Positions 1-5,958 of a stretch of DNA of 6,209 bases are shown one piece after another. The DNA comes from Pseudomonadota bacterium (GTDB lineage Bacteria > Pseudomonadota > Gammaproteobacteria > Steroidobacterales > Rariloculaceae), in the NCBI GenBank assembly GCA_009843005.1, contig VYEH01000379.1, positions 1 to 6,209 on the forward strand. Direction: 5' to 3'. Below the pieces are notes generated by a model, which had not been told where the DNA came from, searched no databases, and was given only the letters and a program-made list of their open reading frames with translations. Each line of letters starts with the position of its first letter. Position 1 is the stretch's first letter. The translations under genes were made by a program, and so were the position numbers.

Positions 1-386
1 CCGTCATCCTTCGCAGTGAGTACTATGATGAGGTCCGGACCGTTTACATGGACGGCCGCGAGCATCCAGACCCCAGCGAACGCTTCGCCACCGGCCACTC
101 CATTGGCTGGTGGGAAGGGGATACCCTGGTCGTGGACACGCGCAACTTCCAGGACCATCGTTCTCCTTACCAGATCGGTGTGCCATCCGGTGGACAGAAG
201 CATGTGGTGGAGCGCTACCGCCTGAACGAGGACGGCGCCCACATCGATCTTCAGTTCACGCTTGACGACCCGGAATACCTGGCCGAGCCGATGGTCCATA
301 GCAGGCAGCTCAATTACTCCCCGCACATGCAGATGTATCCCGGCGCTTGCGACCCGGAAGCGACGAGCAGGTTTATTCGCGACTAG
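1..386 (+). CDS. 3' end of uncharacterised conserved protein (partial, 5' end outside window)
   Basis: An open frame enters from the left edge (first full codon at 3) and ends at TAG 384-386, giving 127 visible residues. The frame stays open upstream of the first ATG (48), and the residues before it (ILRSEYYDEVRTVYMDGR) read as natural protein, so that ATG is not the true start. The segment GHSIGWWEGDTLVVDTRNF, followed by a region rich in charged and aromatic residues, resembles C-termini of hypothetical proteins I recall from environmental Proteobacteria and Acidobacteria; no biochemical function is known to me. No membrane segment or catalytic motif can be recognised in the visible part. 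It converges on tadA with a 33-nt gap. Coding status is fairly sure from the composition and conserved-looking motifs; the function is unknown and the N-terminus, including any signal peptide, cannot be seen. Confidence 0.75.
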   Translation, partial: VILRSEYYDEVRTVYMDGREHPDPSERFATGHSIGWWEGDTLVVDTRNFQDHRSPYQIGVPSGGQKHVVERYRLNEDGAHIDLQFTLDDPEYLAEPMVHSRQLNYSPHMQMYPGACDPEATSRFIRD

Positions 387-419
387 GGGGCATCTGGGGT
401 TGCGTTAAGAGGTCCTGAC

Positions 420-917
420 CTACCGGCGAACGGCAAAGAATTCCCGCAGTAGCGTCGCGCACTCCTCCAACAGTACGCCCCCGACCACGTCAATCCGGTG
501 GTTCCAGCGGTTGTCCCGAGTCAGGTCGATGACGCTGCCGCAGGCGCCCGTGCGGGGATCCGGCGCGCCGAAGACGAGTCGCGCGACGCGGGCTTGCAGC
601 AGCGCGCCCGCGCACATGGGGCAGGGTTCGAGCGTCGCATACATTGTGGTTCCCGGCAGACGGTAGTTGCCCACCGTGCGTCCGGCTTCCCGCAATGCTC
701 TGATCTCCGCATGAGCCGTAGCATCGTGGAGTGCGATCGGGGCATTGCCGCATTCCGCCAGTACGTGGCCCTCCGGTCCGACGAGGACGGCGCCGACGGG
801 AACTTCGCCCTGCTCCTGTGCCTTTCGCGCCAGCGCCAGGGCACGCGTCATGTGCCGGAGATCGTCCTCCGCCTCAACGCCCGTCGCTGCCCACTCGGGG
901 GGGTCATTCCGTTCCAA
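420..917 (-). CDS. tadA: tRNA-specific adenosine-34 deaminase TadA
   Basis: Deaminates the wobble adenosine A34 of tRNA-Arg(ACG) to inosine, a zinc-dependent cytoplasmic reaction normally essential in bacteria. The 165-aa product has the cytidine/deoxycytidylate-deaminase fold signature: HAE at residues 69-71 (His69 zinc ligand, Glu71 proton shuttle) and PCPMCAGA from residue 98 with zinc ligands Cys99 and Cys102. EVPVGAVLV (39-46 region) and the N-rich ECGNAPIALHDATAHAE stretch are typical of TadA. Length matches the family (E. coli about 167 aa). The start is taken as TTG at 917-915 because an in-frame TAG lies 6 nt upstream (926-924), so nothing longer is possible; the alternative ATG at 851-849 would give 143 aa and cut into the first helix. 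No clear Shine-Dalgarno precedes the TTG. It follows guaA on the same strand after 93 nt, so it is probably the third gene of the gua operon. Confidence 0.95.
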   Translation of the reverse strand: MERNDPPEWAATGVEAEDDLRHMTRALALARKAQEQGEVPVGAVLVGPEGHVLAECGNAPIALHDATAHAEIRALREAGRTVGNYRLPGTTMYATLEPCPMCAGALLQARVARLVFGAPDPRTGACGSVIDLTRDNRWNHRIDVVGGVLLEECATLLREFFAVRR

Positions 918-1010
918 TGGTCGCTACCGTTTGACCGTTTCGCCTTGTGCTCGTTCCAACTGACAATGCCGTATAGATCGGAAGTATCACCAGCTCCCGG
1001 CGCGGACGGA

Positions 1011-2635
1011 TCATTCCCATTCGATGGTTGCCGGAGGTTTCCCGGAGATGTCGTAGGTCACGCGAGAGATGCCAGGGGTTTCGTTGATGATCCGCCGCGA
1101 TACATGGTCGAGGAAGTCGTAGGCAAGTGCGCCCAGCGGGCGGTCATGAAGTCCACGGTCTCCACCGCCCGCAATGCGACCACGTAGTCGTAGCGCCGCC
1201 CGTCGCCCATTACCCCCACCGATTTGACGGGCATGAACACGGCGAATGCCTGGCTCACCTGGTCGTAGAGCCCCTGTTCGAGAAGTTCGCTCACGAAGAT
1301 GTGATCGGCCCGCCGCAGGATGTCGGCGTATTCCTTCCTGACCGGCCCCAGGATCCGGACTCCCAGGCCGGGGCCCGGGAACGGGTGCCTGCCGACAAGT
1401 TCCGGCGGCAGGCCGAGCTCCAGGCCGATCTTGCGGACTTCGTCCTTGAACAAGCTCCGCAGGGGTTCGATCAGCCGCAGGTGCATCCGCTCGGGCAGTC
1501 CGCCGACGTTGTGGTGCGACTTGATGACATGCGCCTTGCCGCCGGTGGATGCGCCGGCGGACTCGATCACGTCGGGATAGATCGTCCCCTGGGCCAGCCA
1601 ACGGACGCCGGCCAGTTTCCTGGCCTGGTGCTCGAACACCTCGATGAATTTGCGGCCGATGATCTTGCGCTTTTCTTCGGGATCGGCCACGCCGCGTAAG
1701 GCATCGAGAAAGGCATCCTCGGCGTTGGCCCGCACCACGTTCACGCCCAGGCTCTTGCGAAACGTGGCCATCACCTGGTCGCCCTCGTCGAGCCGCAACA
1801 GTCCGTGGTCGACGAATACGCATACAAGTTGATCGCCGATGGCCGCGTGCAGCAGGGCTGCCACGACAGATGAATCCACGCCGCCGGAAAGCCCGAGCAG
1901 AACGCGGTCCTGCCCGACTTCCCGGCGCACCCGCTCGATGTGCTCGGCCACGATGTTGCCCGGCGTCCAGCGGTCCGGGCATCCGCAAATGCCGCGCACG
2001 AAGCGTTCTATGATGGTCTGGCCGTGTTCCGTGTGGGTCACCTCCGGGTGGAACTGCAGTCCGTAGATGTGACGCTCCGGGTCGGCCATACCGGCCAGCG
2101 GCGCATTTCCCGTGGACGCGATCCGCTCGAAGCCGTCGGGCAGCGTTTCCACCCGGTCGCCGTGGCTCATCCAGACTTTGAGCCGGTTGCCGTCGCCTGC
2201 AAGCCCTCCCAGAAGCCCTCTCCCGGGCCGCCCCCCGAGTCCATTCTCGGACCTGTCCCCGGATGCAAGGCTGACTTCGGCGTAGCCGAATTCGCGATGC
2301 GAGGACGGGCGCACCGTGCCGCCAAACTTCTCGGCCAGGGCCTGCATCCCGTAACAGATTCCCAACAGAGGTACGCCCGTTTCGACGACCGCATCGCTTA
2401 CAGTGGGCGCGTCCTCGGCACCCACCGACTCCGGTCCGCCCGTCAGGATGATACCCGCCGCTCCAAACGCATCCAGCTTGTCGCGTGAAATTTCCGGTGC
2501 GTGAATCTCGCTGTAGACGCCCGCTTCGCGCACCCGCCGGGCGATCAACTGGGTGTATTGCGACCCGTAGTCGAGAATCAGGATGCGCGCATTATCCGGG
2601 GCGCTGTCATGATGGGCGCGGTCGTCTGCTTGCAC
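1011..2635 (-). CDS. guaA: GMP synthase (glutamine-hydrolysing), with apparent frameshift near 1122
   Basis: Converts XMP, ATP and glutamine to GMP, the last step of guanylate synthesis. An N-terminal class I amidotransferase carries nucleophile Cys94 in LLGICYGMQ and His196/Glu198 in LQFHPEVTH. The ATP-pyrophosphatase domain has the P-loop LSGGVDSS (249-256), then FVDHGLLR and HPFPGPGLGVRILGPVR of the XMP-binding dimerisation domain. The frame starting at GTG 2635-2633 runs correctly to WAHLP (residue 505), then continues as an unrelated 20-residue tail to a stop at 1058. The expected ending, YDFLDHVSRR through KPPATIEWE (36 residues), lies in another frame and stops with TGA at 1013-1011. 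One base seems missing at the CC of 1122-1123. Repaired, the protein has 541 aa (E. coli 525), the excess being an N-terminal extension and a glycine-rich insert. The start is 6 nt after the guaB stop, with GGAG 9 nt upstream. It is either a sequencing error or a real lesion. Confidence 0.95.
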
Positions 2636-2641
2636 AGAGAG

Positions 2642-4108
2642 CTACTCCGAGCGGTAGTTCGGCGGTTCCTTGGTGATGGTGACGTCGTGTACGTGGCTTT
2701 CCTTTCGTCCGGCACCGGTGATCCGGACGAAACAGGCGCTGGATCGCATTTCTTCGATGCTGCCGTTGCCCGTGTAACCCATGGCTGCGCGCATGCCGCC
2801 CATCAGCTGTCCGACGATCGGCACCAGGCTGCCCTTGTAGGGGACTCGCCCTTCGATCCCTTCGGGCACCAGCTTCTCCAGTTCTTCACTGGTGTCCTGG
2901 AAGTAGCGGTCCGACGAGCCGTGACTCTGGGCCATGGCGCCCAGCGATCCCATGCCGCGGTAGGACTTGTAGGATCGGCCCTGGTACAACTCCACCTCCC
3001 CGGGCGATTCTTCGGTACCGGCGAACAGGCTGCCGATCATCACGCAGTGGGCGCCGGCGGCGATGGCCTTGGCGATGTCGCCCGAATAACGGATGCCGCC
3101 GTCGGAAATCACCGGCACGTCCGTTTGCTTCAGAGCTGCGGCCACTTCCGCCACGGCGGTGATCTGGGGTACGCCCACGCCGGCGATGACCCGCGTGGTG
3201 CAGATCGAACCCGGCCCGATGCCCACCTTGACGGCGTCCGCTCCGGCTTCCGCCAGTGCGCGGGCGCCGTCCCCGGTAGCCACGTTACCGGCGATCAACG
3301 GCAAGTCGGGGTGGTTGGCGCCGATCTGCCGGACACGGTCGAGAACGCTCCGGGTGTGGCCATGTGCGGTGTCGATGACAAGAACGTCCACGCCGGCCTC
3401 CACCAGCGCGGCGACTCGTTCATCGGTGTCCCAAGCCGTTCCCACAGCGGCGCCCACCCGCAGCGCCCCGAGCTCGTCCTTGGACGCCAGGGGATAGTCG
3501 GTGGCCTTCTGAAAGTCCTTGGCGGTGATCATCCCGCGCAGGCGGAAATCGTTGTCGACCACCAGGACCTTCTCGATGCGGTGGCGGTGCAACAGCGTCA
3601 ACACCTCGTCGTTGTCCGGGTTTTCCTTGACGGTGACCAATCGGTTCTTGGGCGTCATCACAGAGGAGACCGGGGCGTCGAGCTGGTTCTCGAAGCGCAG
3701 GTCGCGGTGCGTGACAATGCCCACGAGCTCCTCGCCTTCCACGACCGGAACGCCGGAAATGCTGTTGGCCTGGGTCACCTCGATCACGGCCTGTATGGAG
3801 GTGTCAGGCGCCACGGTAATCGGGTCGCTGATGATGCCGCTCTCGTATTTCTTGACCCGGAACACGTGCCGGGCCTGTTCCTCGGGCGGCATGTTCTTGT
3901 GGATGATGCCGATGCCGCCTACCTGCGCCAGGCTGATGGCCAGGCGCGCCTCGGTGACGGTGTCCATGGCGGCGGAAAGGATCGGAATGTTGAGGGAAAG
4001 TGCGCGCGTGAGGCGCGTTTCGAGGGCGACTTCCCTGGGCAGGACTTCGGAGTAGGCGGGCTGGAGCATCACGTCGTCGAACGTGAGAGCCTCGTGAAGT
4101 ATCCGCAT
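2642..4108 (-). CDS. guaB: Inosine-5'-monophosphate dehydrogenase
   Basis: Oxidises IMP to XMP with NAD+, the committed step toward GMP; a cytosolic (beta/alpha)8-barrel enzyme. From the ATG at 4108-4106 it has 488 aa, the same as E. coli GuaB. The N-terminus EALTFDDVMLQPA is the family hallmark. Two CBS domains occupy about residues 90-205 (DPITVAPDTSIQ..., VMTPKNRLVTVKENPD...). DVLVIDTAHGHT begins the second half of the barrel; the catalytic loop GIGPGSICTTR has Cys303, and the flap YRGMGSLGAM begins at 383, with Arg401-Tyr402 supplying the catalytic base region. The C-terminal MGYTGNGSIEEMR is also typical. A longer start, GTG at 4120, is in frame, but it sits inside GGTGAG (4121-4116), which serves as a Shine-Dalgarno 7 nt before the ATG, so the ATG is preferred. 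It is the first gene of guaB-guaA(-tadA), and a promoter is visible just upstream. Confidence 0.97.
   Translation of the reverse strand: MRILHEALTFDDVMLQPAYSEVLPREVALETRLTRALSLNIPILSAAMDTVTEARLAISLAQVGGIGIIHKNMPPEEQARHVFRVKKYESGIISDPITVAPDTSIQAVIEVTQANSISGVPVVEGEELVGIVTHRDLRFENQLDAPVSSVMTPKNRLVTVKENPDNDEVLTLLHRHRIEKVLVVDNDFRLRGMITAKDFQKATDYPLASKDELGALRVGAAVGTAWDTDERVAALVEAGVDVLVIDTAHGHTRSVLDRVRQIGANHPDLPLIAGNVATGDGARALAEAGADAVKVGIGPGSICTTRVIAGVGVPQITAVAEVAAALKQTDVPVISDGGIRYSGDIAKAIAAGAHCVMIGSLFAGTEESPGEVELYQGRSYKSYRGMGSLGAMAQSHGSSDRYFQDTSEELEKLVPEGIEGRVPYKGSLVPIVGQLMGGMRAAMGYTGNGSIEEMRSSACFVRITGAGRKESHVHDVTITKEPPNYRSE
2645..2648 (-). promoter_or_regulatory. Shine-Dalgarno of guaA inside the guaB 3' end
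   Basis: GGAG on the minus strand spans the last two sense codons of guaB (TCG GAG, then TAG) and lies 9 nt before the guaA GTG at 2635. It supports the GTG start and suggests translational coupling of guaA to guaB. Confidence 0.6.
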
Positions 4109-4115
4109 GGACAAA

Positions 4116-4121
4116 CTCACC
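4116..4121 (-). promoter_or_regulatory. Shine-Dalgarno of guaB
   Basis: GGTGAG on the minus strand, 7 nt before the ATG at 4108, matches the anti-Shine-Dalgarno. It decides the start in favour of 4108 over the in-frame GTG at 4120, which overlaps this site. Confidence 0.6.
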
Positions 4122-4138
4122 CGCCGCCTAAACGGGAA

Positions 4139-4167
4139 ATTATACGGGTGCGCCTGATCAGGGTAAA
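4139..4167 (-). promoter_or_regulatory. sigma70-type promoter of guaBA
   Basis: A perfect -10 hexamer TATAAT (4144-4139 read on the minus strand) is preceded by TTTACC (4167-4162) with a 17-bp spacer. The -35 matches TTGACA at four of six positions. Transcription would start about 4132, leaving a leader of roughly 24 nt before the guaB ATG. The spacer contains the perfect palindrome CCTGATCAGG (4153-4162), a possible operator. I see no sequence resembling the E. coli PurR box, and the leader is too short for a riboswitch. Confidence 0.7.
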
Positions 4168-4200
4168 CGGCGTTGTGGCTTCCTCGTCCGTAGCATTCGT

Positions 4201-4421
4201 GGGGAGCTGCCTTGGGCGCGTGCGCACGGTGCCTGGGCGCTTAATCGAACCCCGCCATCCCTGGCGGGGTTCGAATCGGGGCTCGGCGCTCCTGGCCATC
4301 CGTGGCCCCGCGCCGAGCCCACGACGCGCCCAGGCACCGTGCGCCCGCGCCCAAGGCGGCCCAAGCGCAGTGGGGGGAGGAGATGTTGGCAGGCTGGGAT
4401 AGCGCCGCACGGTAGCTCCCC
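4201..4421. repeat. Outer imperfect inverted repeat flanking the cloverleaf
   Basis: GGGGAGCTGCC at 4201-4211 and GGTAGCTCCCC at 4411-4421 are reverse complements at 10 of 11 positions. With one extra base on the right, the match runs on outward for three more bases (CGT / ACG). The pair brackets the cloverleaf structure and could be ends of a small mobile or repeated element, but I see no clear target-site duplication. It may also be chance in GC-rich DNA. Confidence 0.35.
4206..4360. repeat. Cloverleaf-like nested inverted repeat (three stems)
   Basis: The outer arms 4211-4240 and 4326-4355 are reverse complements at 29 of 30 positions; the stem extends to 4206-4210/4356-4360 with one G-T mismatch (a G-U wobble in RNA). 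Inside are two further hairpins side by side. Hairpin A, 4245-4274, has a 13-bp perfect stem (CGAACCCCGCCA core) and a 4-nt loop TCCC. Hairpin B, 4279-4320, has an 11-bp perfect stem (GGGCTCGGCGC), an internal bulge, and a 5-bp top stem GGCCA/TGGCC with loop TCCG. Both loops carry the same apex, CCATCC[C/G]TGG. No T-run follows, so it is not a typical intrinsic terminator. It lies between the divergent guaB and xseA genes, outside the guaBA promoter. A repeated extragenic palindrome or MITE-like element, or a structured transcribed leader, are the main possibilities. Confidence 0.8.
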
Positions 4422-4425
4422 AACG

Positions 4426-4431
4426 TATACT
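4426..4431 (+). promoter_or_regulatory. Candidate -10 element for xseA
   Basis: TATACT matches the -10 consensus at five of six positions but ends only 6 nt before the xseA ATG at 4438, so a transcript from it would have almost no leader. No acceptable -35 lies 16-18 bp upstream. TTGGCA at 4386-4391 is a fair -35 but has no matching -10 at the right distance. The call is weak. Confidence 0.25.
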
Positions 4432-4437
4432 TCGTGG

Positions 4438-5841
4438 ATGAGATCGCAGGTTGACAGCCTGGAATTCTCCTTCCAGCCCGCGCGAGAGGTTTACTCGGTA
4501 TCGATGCTCAACCGGGAGGCGCGCCGAATCATTGAGGGTCAATTGGGCGTTGTCTGGGTGGAGGGGGAGATTTCGGGTCTTGCGCGACCGGGTTCGGGGC
4601 ATCTGTATTGGCGGATGAAGGACGAGAGTGCGCAGCTTCGCTGTGCGATGTTTCGTTCGCAGAATCGGCTGCTGAACTTCCGGCCGGGCGACGGACAGCA
4701 TGTGCTTGCCCGCGGCCGGGTGAGCATCTACGAGCCCCGGGGCGAGTATCAACTGGTCGTCGAGTACCTGGAGGAAGTCGGCGAGGGGCTGCTGCGGCGG
4801 CGATTCGAGGAACTGAAGCTCAAGCTCGCGGCCGAAGGCCTGTTCGACGCCGAGCGCAAGCGCGAGACACCGGAGTTGCCGCGCCGGATCGGAGTCGTAA
4901 CGTCTCCGAGCGGCGCCGCCGTGCGCGACATCGTCACGGTGCTGGCGAGGCGTTTTCCCGTGATACCGGTGCTGATCTATCCCACTGCGGTGCAGGGTGC
5001 AGGCGCCGCTGCCGAAATCGCCTCGGCGCTTAAACTGGCGGACCGGCGGGCCGAATGCGACTTGCTCATCCTGGCGCGCGGGGGCGGTTCGCTGGAGGAT
5101 CTGTGGTCCTTCAACGAGGAGACGGTCGCCCGGGCGATGGCCGCCGTGAGCATTCCCATCATCTCCGGCGTGGGGCACGAGATCGATTTCACCATCGCCG
5201 ATTTCGTCGCCGACGTGCGTGCTCCCACTCCGTCTGGCGCCGCCGAGTTGGCGGTACCCGACCAGGCGCAATGGTTCGGTGCGCTCGAAACGTCGGGCCA
5301 GCGGCTGGCCCGGGCGGTGGGACAGCGTTTGGCTGAACCGAAAACGGCACTGGCCGGCCTGGCTCATCGTCTGGAGAGAAGTCATCCGGGCGTGCAACTG
5401 CGGCATTCCCAACAACGTCTGGACGAACTGGAAACGCGCATTCGTATGGGCTTCGCGCGTGCTTTACAGGATCGGCGGTCGCGGCTTGCCGATGCGAGTT
5501 TGCGGCTGCGCGGCGCAAGCCCTGCCAGTCGAATCGAGCTCTTGGATGAACGCCTTCGGTTCGTGTCAAGTGGCCTGAAGCGGGCGGCCCGCGACGCGCT
5601 TCGGAAGCCGCGGGAGCGGTTGTTGCTGGCGCGGCGAGCGCTTGAGTCAGTCAGTCCTCTGGCGACGCTGCAGCGAGGCTACGCCATCGTCACGGGCAGA
5701 GCGACCGGCGCTATCCTCACCGACGCCAGGGCCGCACCGCCGGGCGCGGCCATCGAAATCCGCCTGGCCCGCGGCGAACTGTCCGCAACAGTGGACAAAT
5801 CCCATCCCGCGGATTCCGGACAAGACTTGGGCCGGAAGTAG
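4438..5841 (+). CDS. xseA: Exodeoxyribonuclease VII large subunit
   Basis: Catalytic large subunit of exonuclease VII, which degrades single-stranded DNA from both ends to oligonucleotides and acts with several small XseB subunits. The 467-aa product has the N-terminal OB-fold (YSVSMLNREARRIIEGQLG, WVEGEISGLARPGSGHLYW, CAMFRSQN, about residues 19-115). The catalytic domain shows IGVVTSPSGAA (151-161), YPTAVQG (181-187), RGGGSLEDLWSFN (214-226), GHEIDFTIADFVAD (246-259) and RAPTPSGAAE (261-270). A long Arg/Leu-rich helical region (about 275-400), the coiled coil that carries XseB, follows, and then SPLATLQRGYAIV (406-418). The ATG at 4438 is chosen because it gives the usual distance to the OB-fold (E. 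coli 456 aa). An in-frame ATG at 4339 would add 33 Arg/Pro-rich residues encoded by the inverted repeat and is unlikely. No good Shine-Dalgarno precedes 4438. xseB is not in the window. Confidence 0.96.
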   Translation: MRSQVDSLEFSFQPAREVYSVSMLNREARRIIEGQLGVVWVEGEISGLARPGSGHLYWRMKDESAQLRCAMFRSQNRLLNFRPGDGQHVLARGRVSIYEPRGEYQLVVEYLEEVGEGLLRRRFEELKLKLAAEGLFDAERKRETPELPRRIGVVTSPSGAAVRDIVTVLARRFPVIPVLIYPTAVQGAGAAAEIASALKLADRRAECDLLILARGGGSLEDLWSFNEETVARAMAAVSIPIISGVGHEIDFTIADFVADVRAPTPSGAAELAVPDQAQWFGALETSGQRLARAVGQRLAEPKTALAGLAHRLERSHPGVQLRHSQQRLDELETRIRMGFARALQDRRSRLADASLRLRGASPASRIELLDERLRFVSSGLKRAARDALRKPRERLLLARRALESVSPLATLQRGYAIVTGRATGAILTDARAAPPGAAIEIRLARGELSATVDKSHPADSGQDLGRK

Positions 5842-5857
5842 AATGTCACGCATCTCG

Positions 5858-5880
5858 ATGTAGCGAAAAGCTCGCTGCGT
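5858..5880 (+). other. Hairpin just downstream of xseA
   Basis: ATGTAGCGA (5858-5866) can pair with TCGCTGCGT (5872-5880) over 9 positions, two of them G-U in RNA, around the loop AAAGC. It begins 17 nt after the xseA stop. No T-run follows, so it may protect the 3' end or mark it, but it is not a canonical intrinsic terminator. Confidence 0.4.
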
Positions 5881-5926
5881 CGCTCCCACGTAGCGTGGCG
5901 CTGCTCAAAAATTAACGGTTCGGTAG

Positions 5927-5949
5927 CCGCGATCCCCCGGACATCGCGG
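5927..5949. terminator. Possible weak terminator hairpin between convergent genes
   Basis: CCGCGAT (5927-5933) and ATCGCGG (5943-5949) form a perfect 7-bp stem with a 9-nt loop, 9 nt beyond the stop of the leftward gene at 5959. Read leftward, the nearest T-run (TTTTT, around 5907-5911) is about 15 nt after the stem, too far for a standard intrinsic terminator. It is listed as a possibility because of its position between two converging genes. Confidence 0.25.
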
Positions 5950-5958
5950 GACGCGGAG

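Larger units (their letters stand above)
4109..4437. other. guaB-xseA divergent intergenic region
   Basis: This 329-bp gap contains, from left to right, the guaB leader and promoter (4109-4167), about 30 bp with no feature seen, the cloverleaf repeat with its outer arms (about 4198-4425), and the immediate upstream bases of xseA. Frames open across it on both strands are not coding: one is a GC-driven extension of the xseA frame, others run antisense to guaB or xseA. I see no tRNA or small RNA gene. Confidence 0.7.

Noticed and set aside
1116..1130. Programmed -1 frameshift in guaA
   Set aside because: No X XXY YYZ slippery sequence at the site (TTG CCT ACG), and GuaA is not a family known for recoding.
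1940..2488. Plus-strand open frames opposite guaA, such as 1940-2488 and 1127-1699
   Set aside because: Shadows of the guaA coding sequence with no family resemblance or start signal of their own.
4264..4290. GGTTCGAATC-like sequence suggesting a tRNA T-arm (GGGGTTCGAATCGGGG)
   Set aside because: The flanking bases do not pair as a T-stem; they belong to hairpins A and B of the cloverleaf, and no acceptor stem, anticodon arm or D-arm can be built.
2501..4402. 633-codon open frame on the plus strand, antisense to guaB
   Set aside because: It lies opposite a complete, unmistakable guaB and is a by-product of GC-rich codon use; its His/Gly/Asp-rich translation matches no family I know.
4339..4437. 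N-terminal extension of xseA from the ATG at 4339
   Set aside because: It would be encoded by the right arm of the inverted repeat and give an Arg/Pro-rich tail not found in XseA; ATG 4438 gives the usual length.
4117..5415. 432-codon open frame on the minus strand, antisense to xseA
   Set aside because: xseA motifs are intact on the plus strand over the same bases; the antisense translation is low-complexity and Arg-rich.
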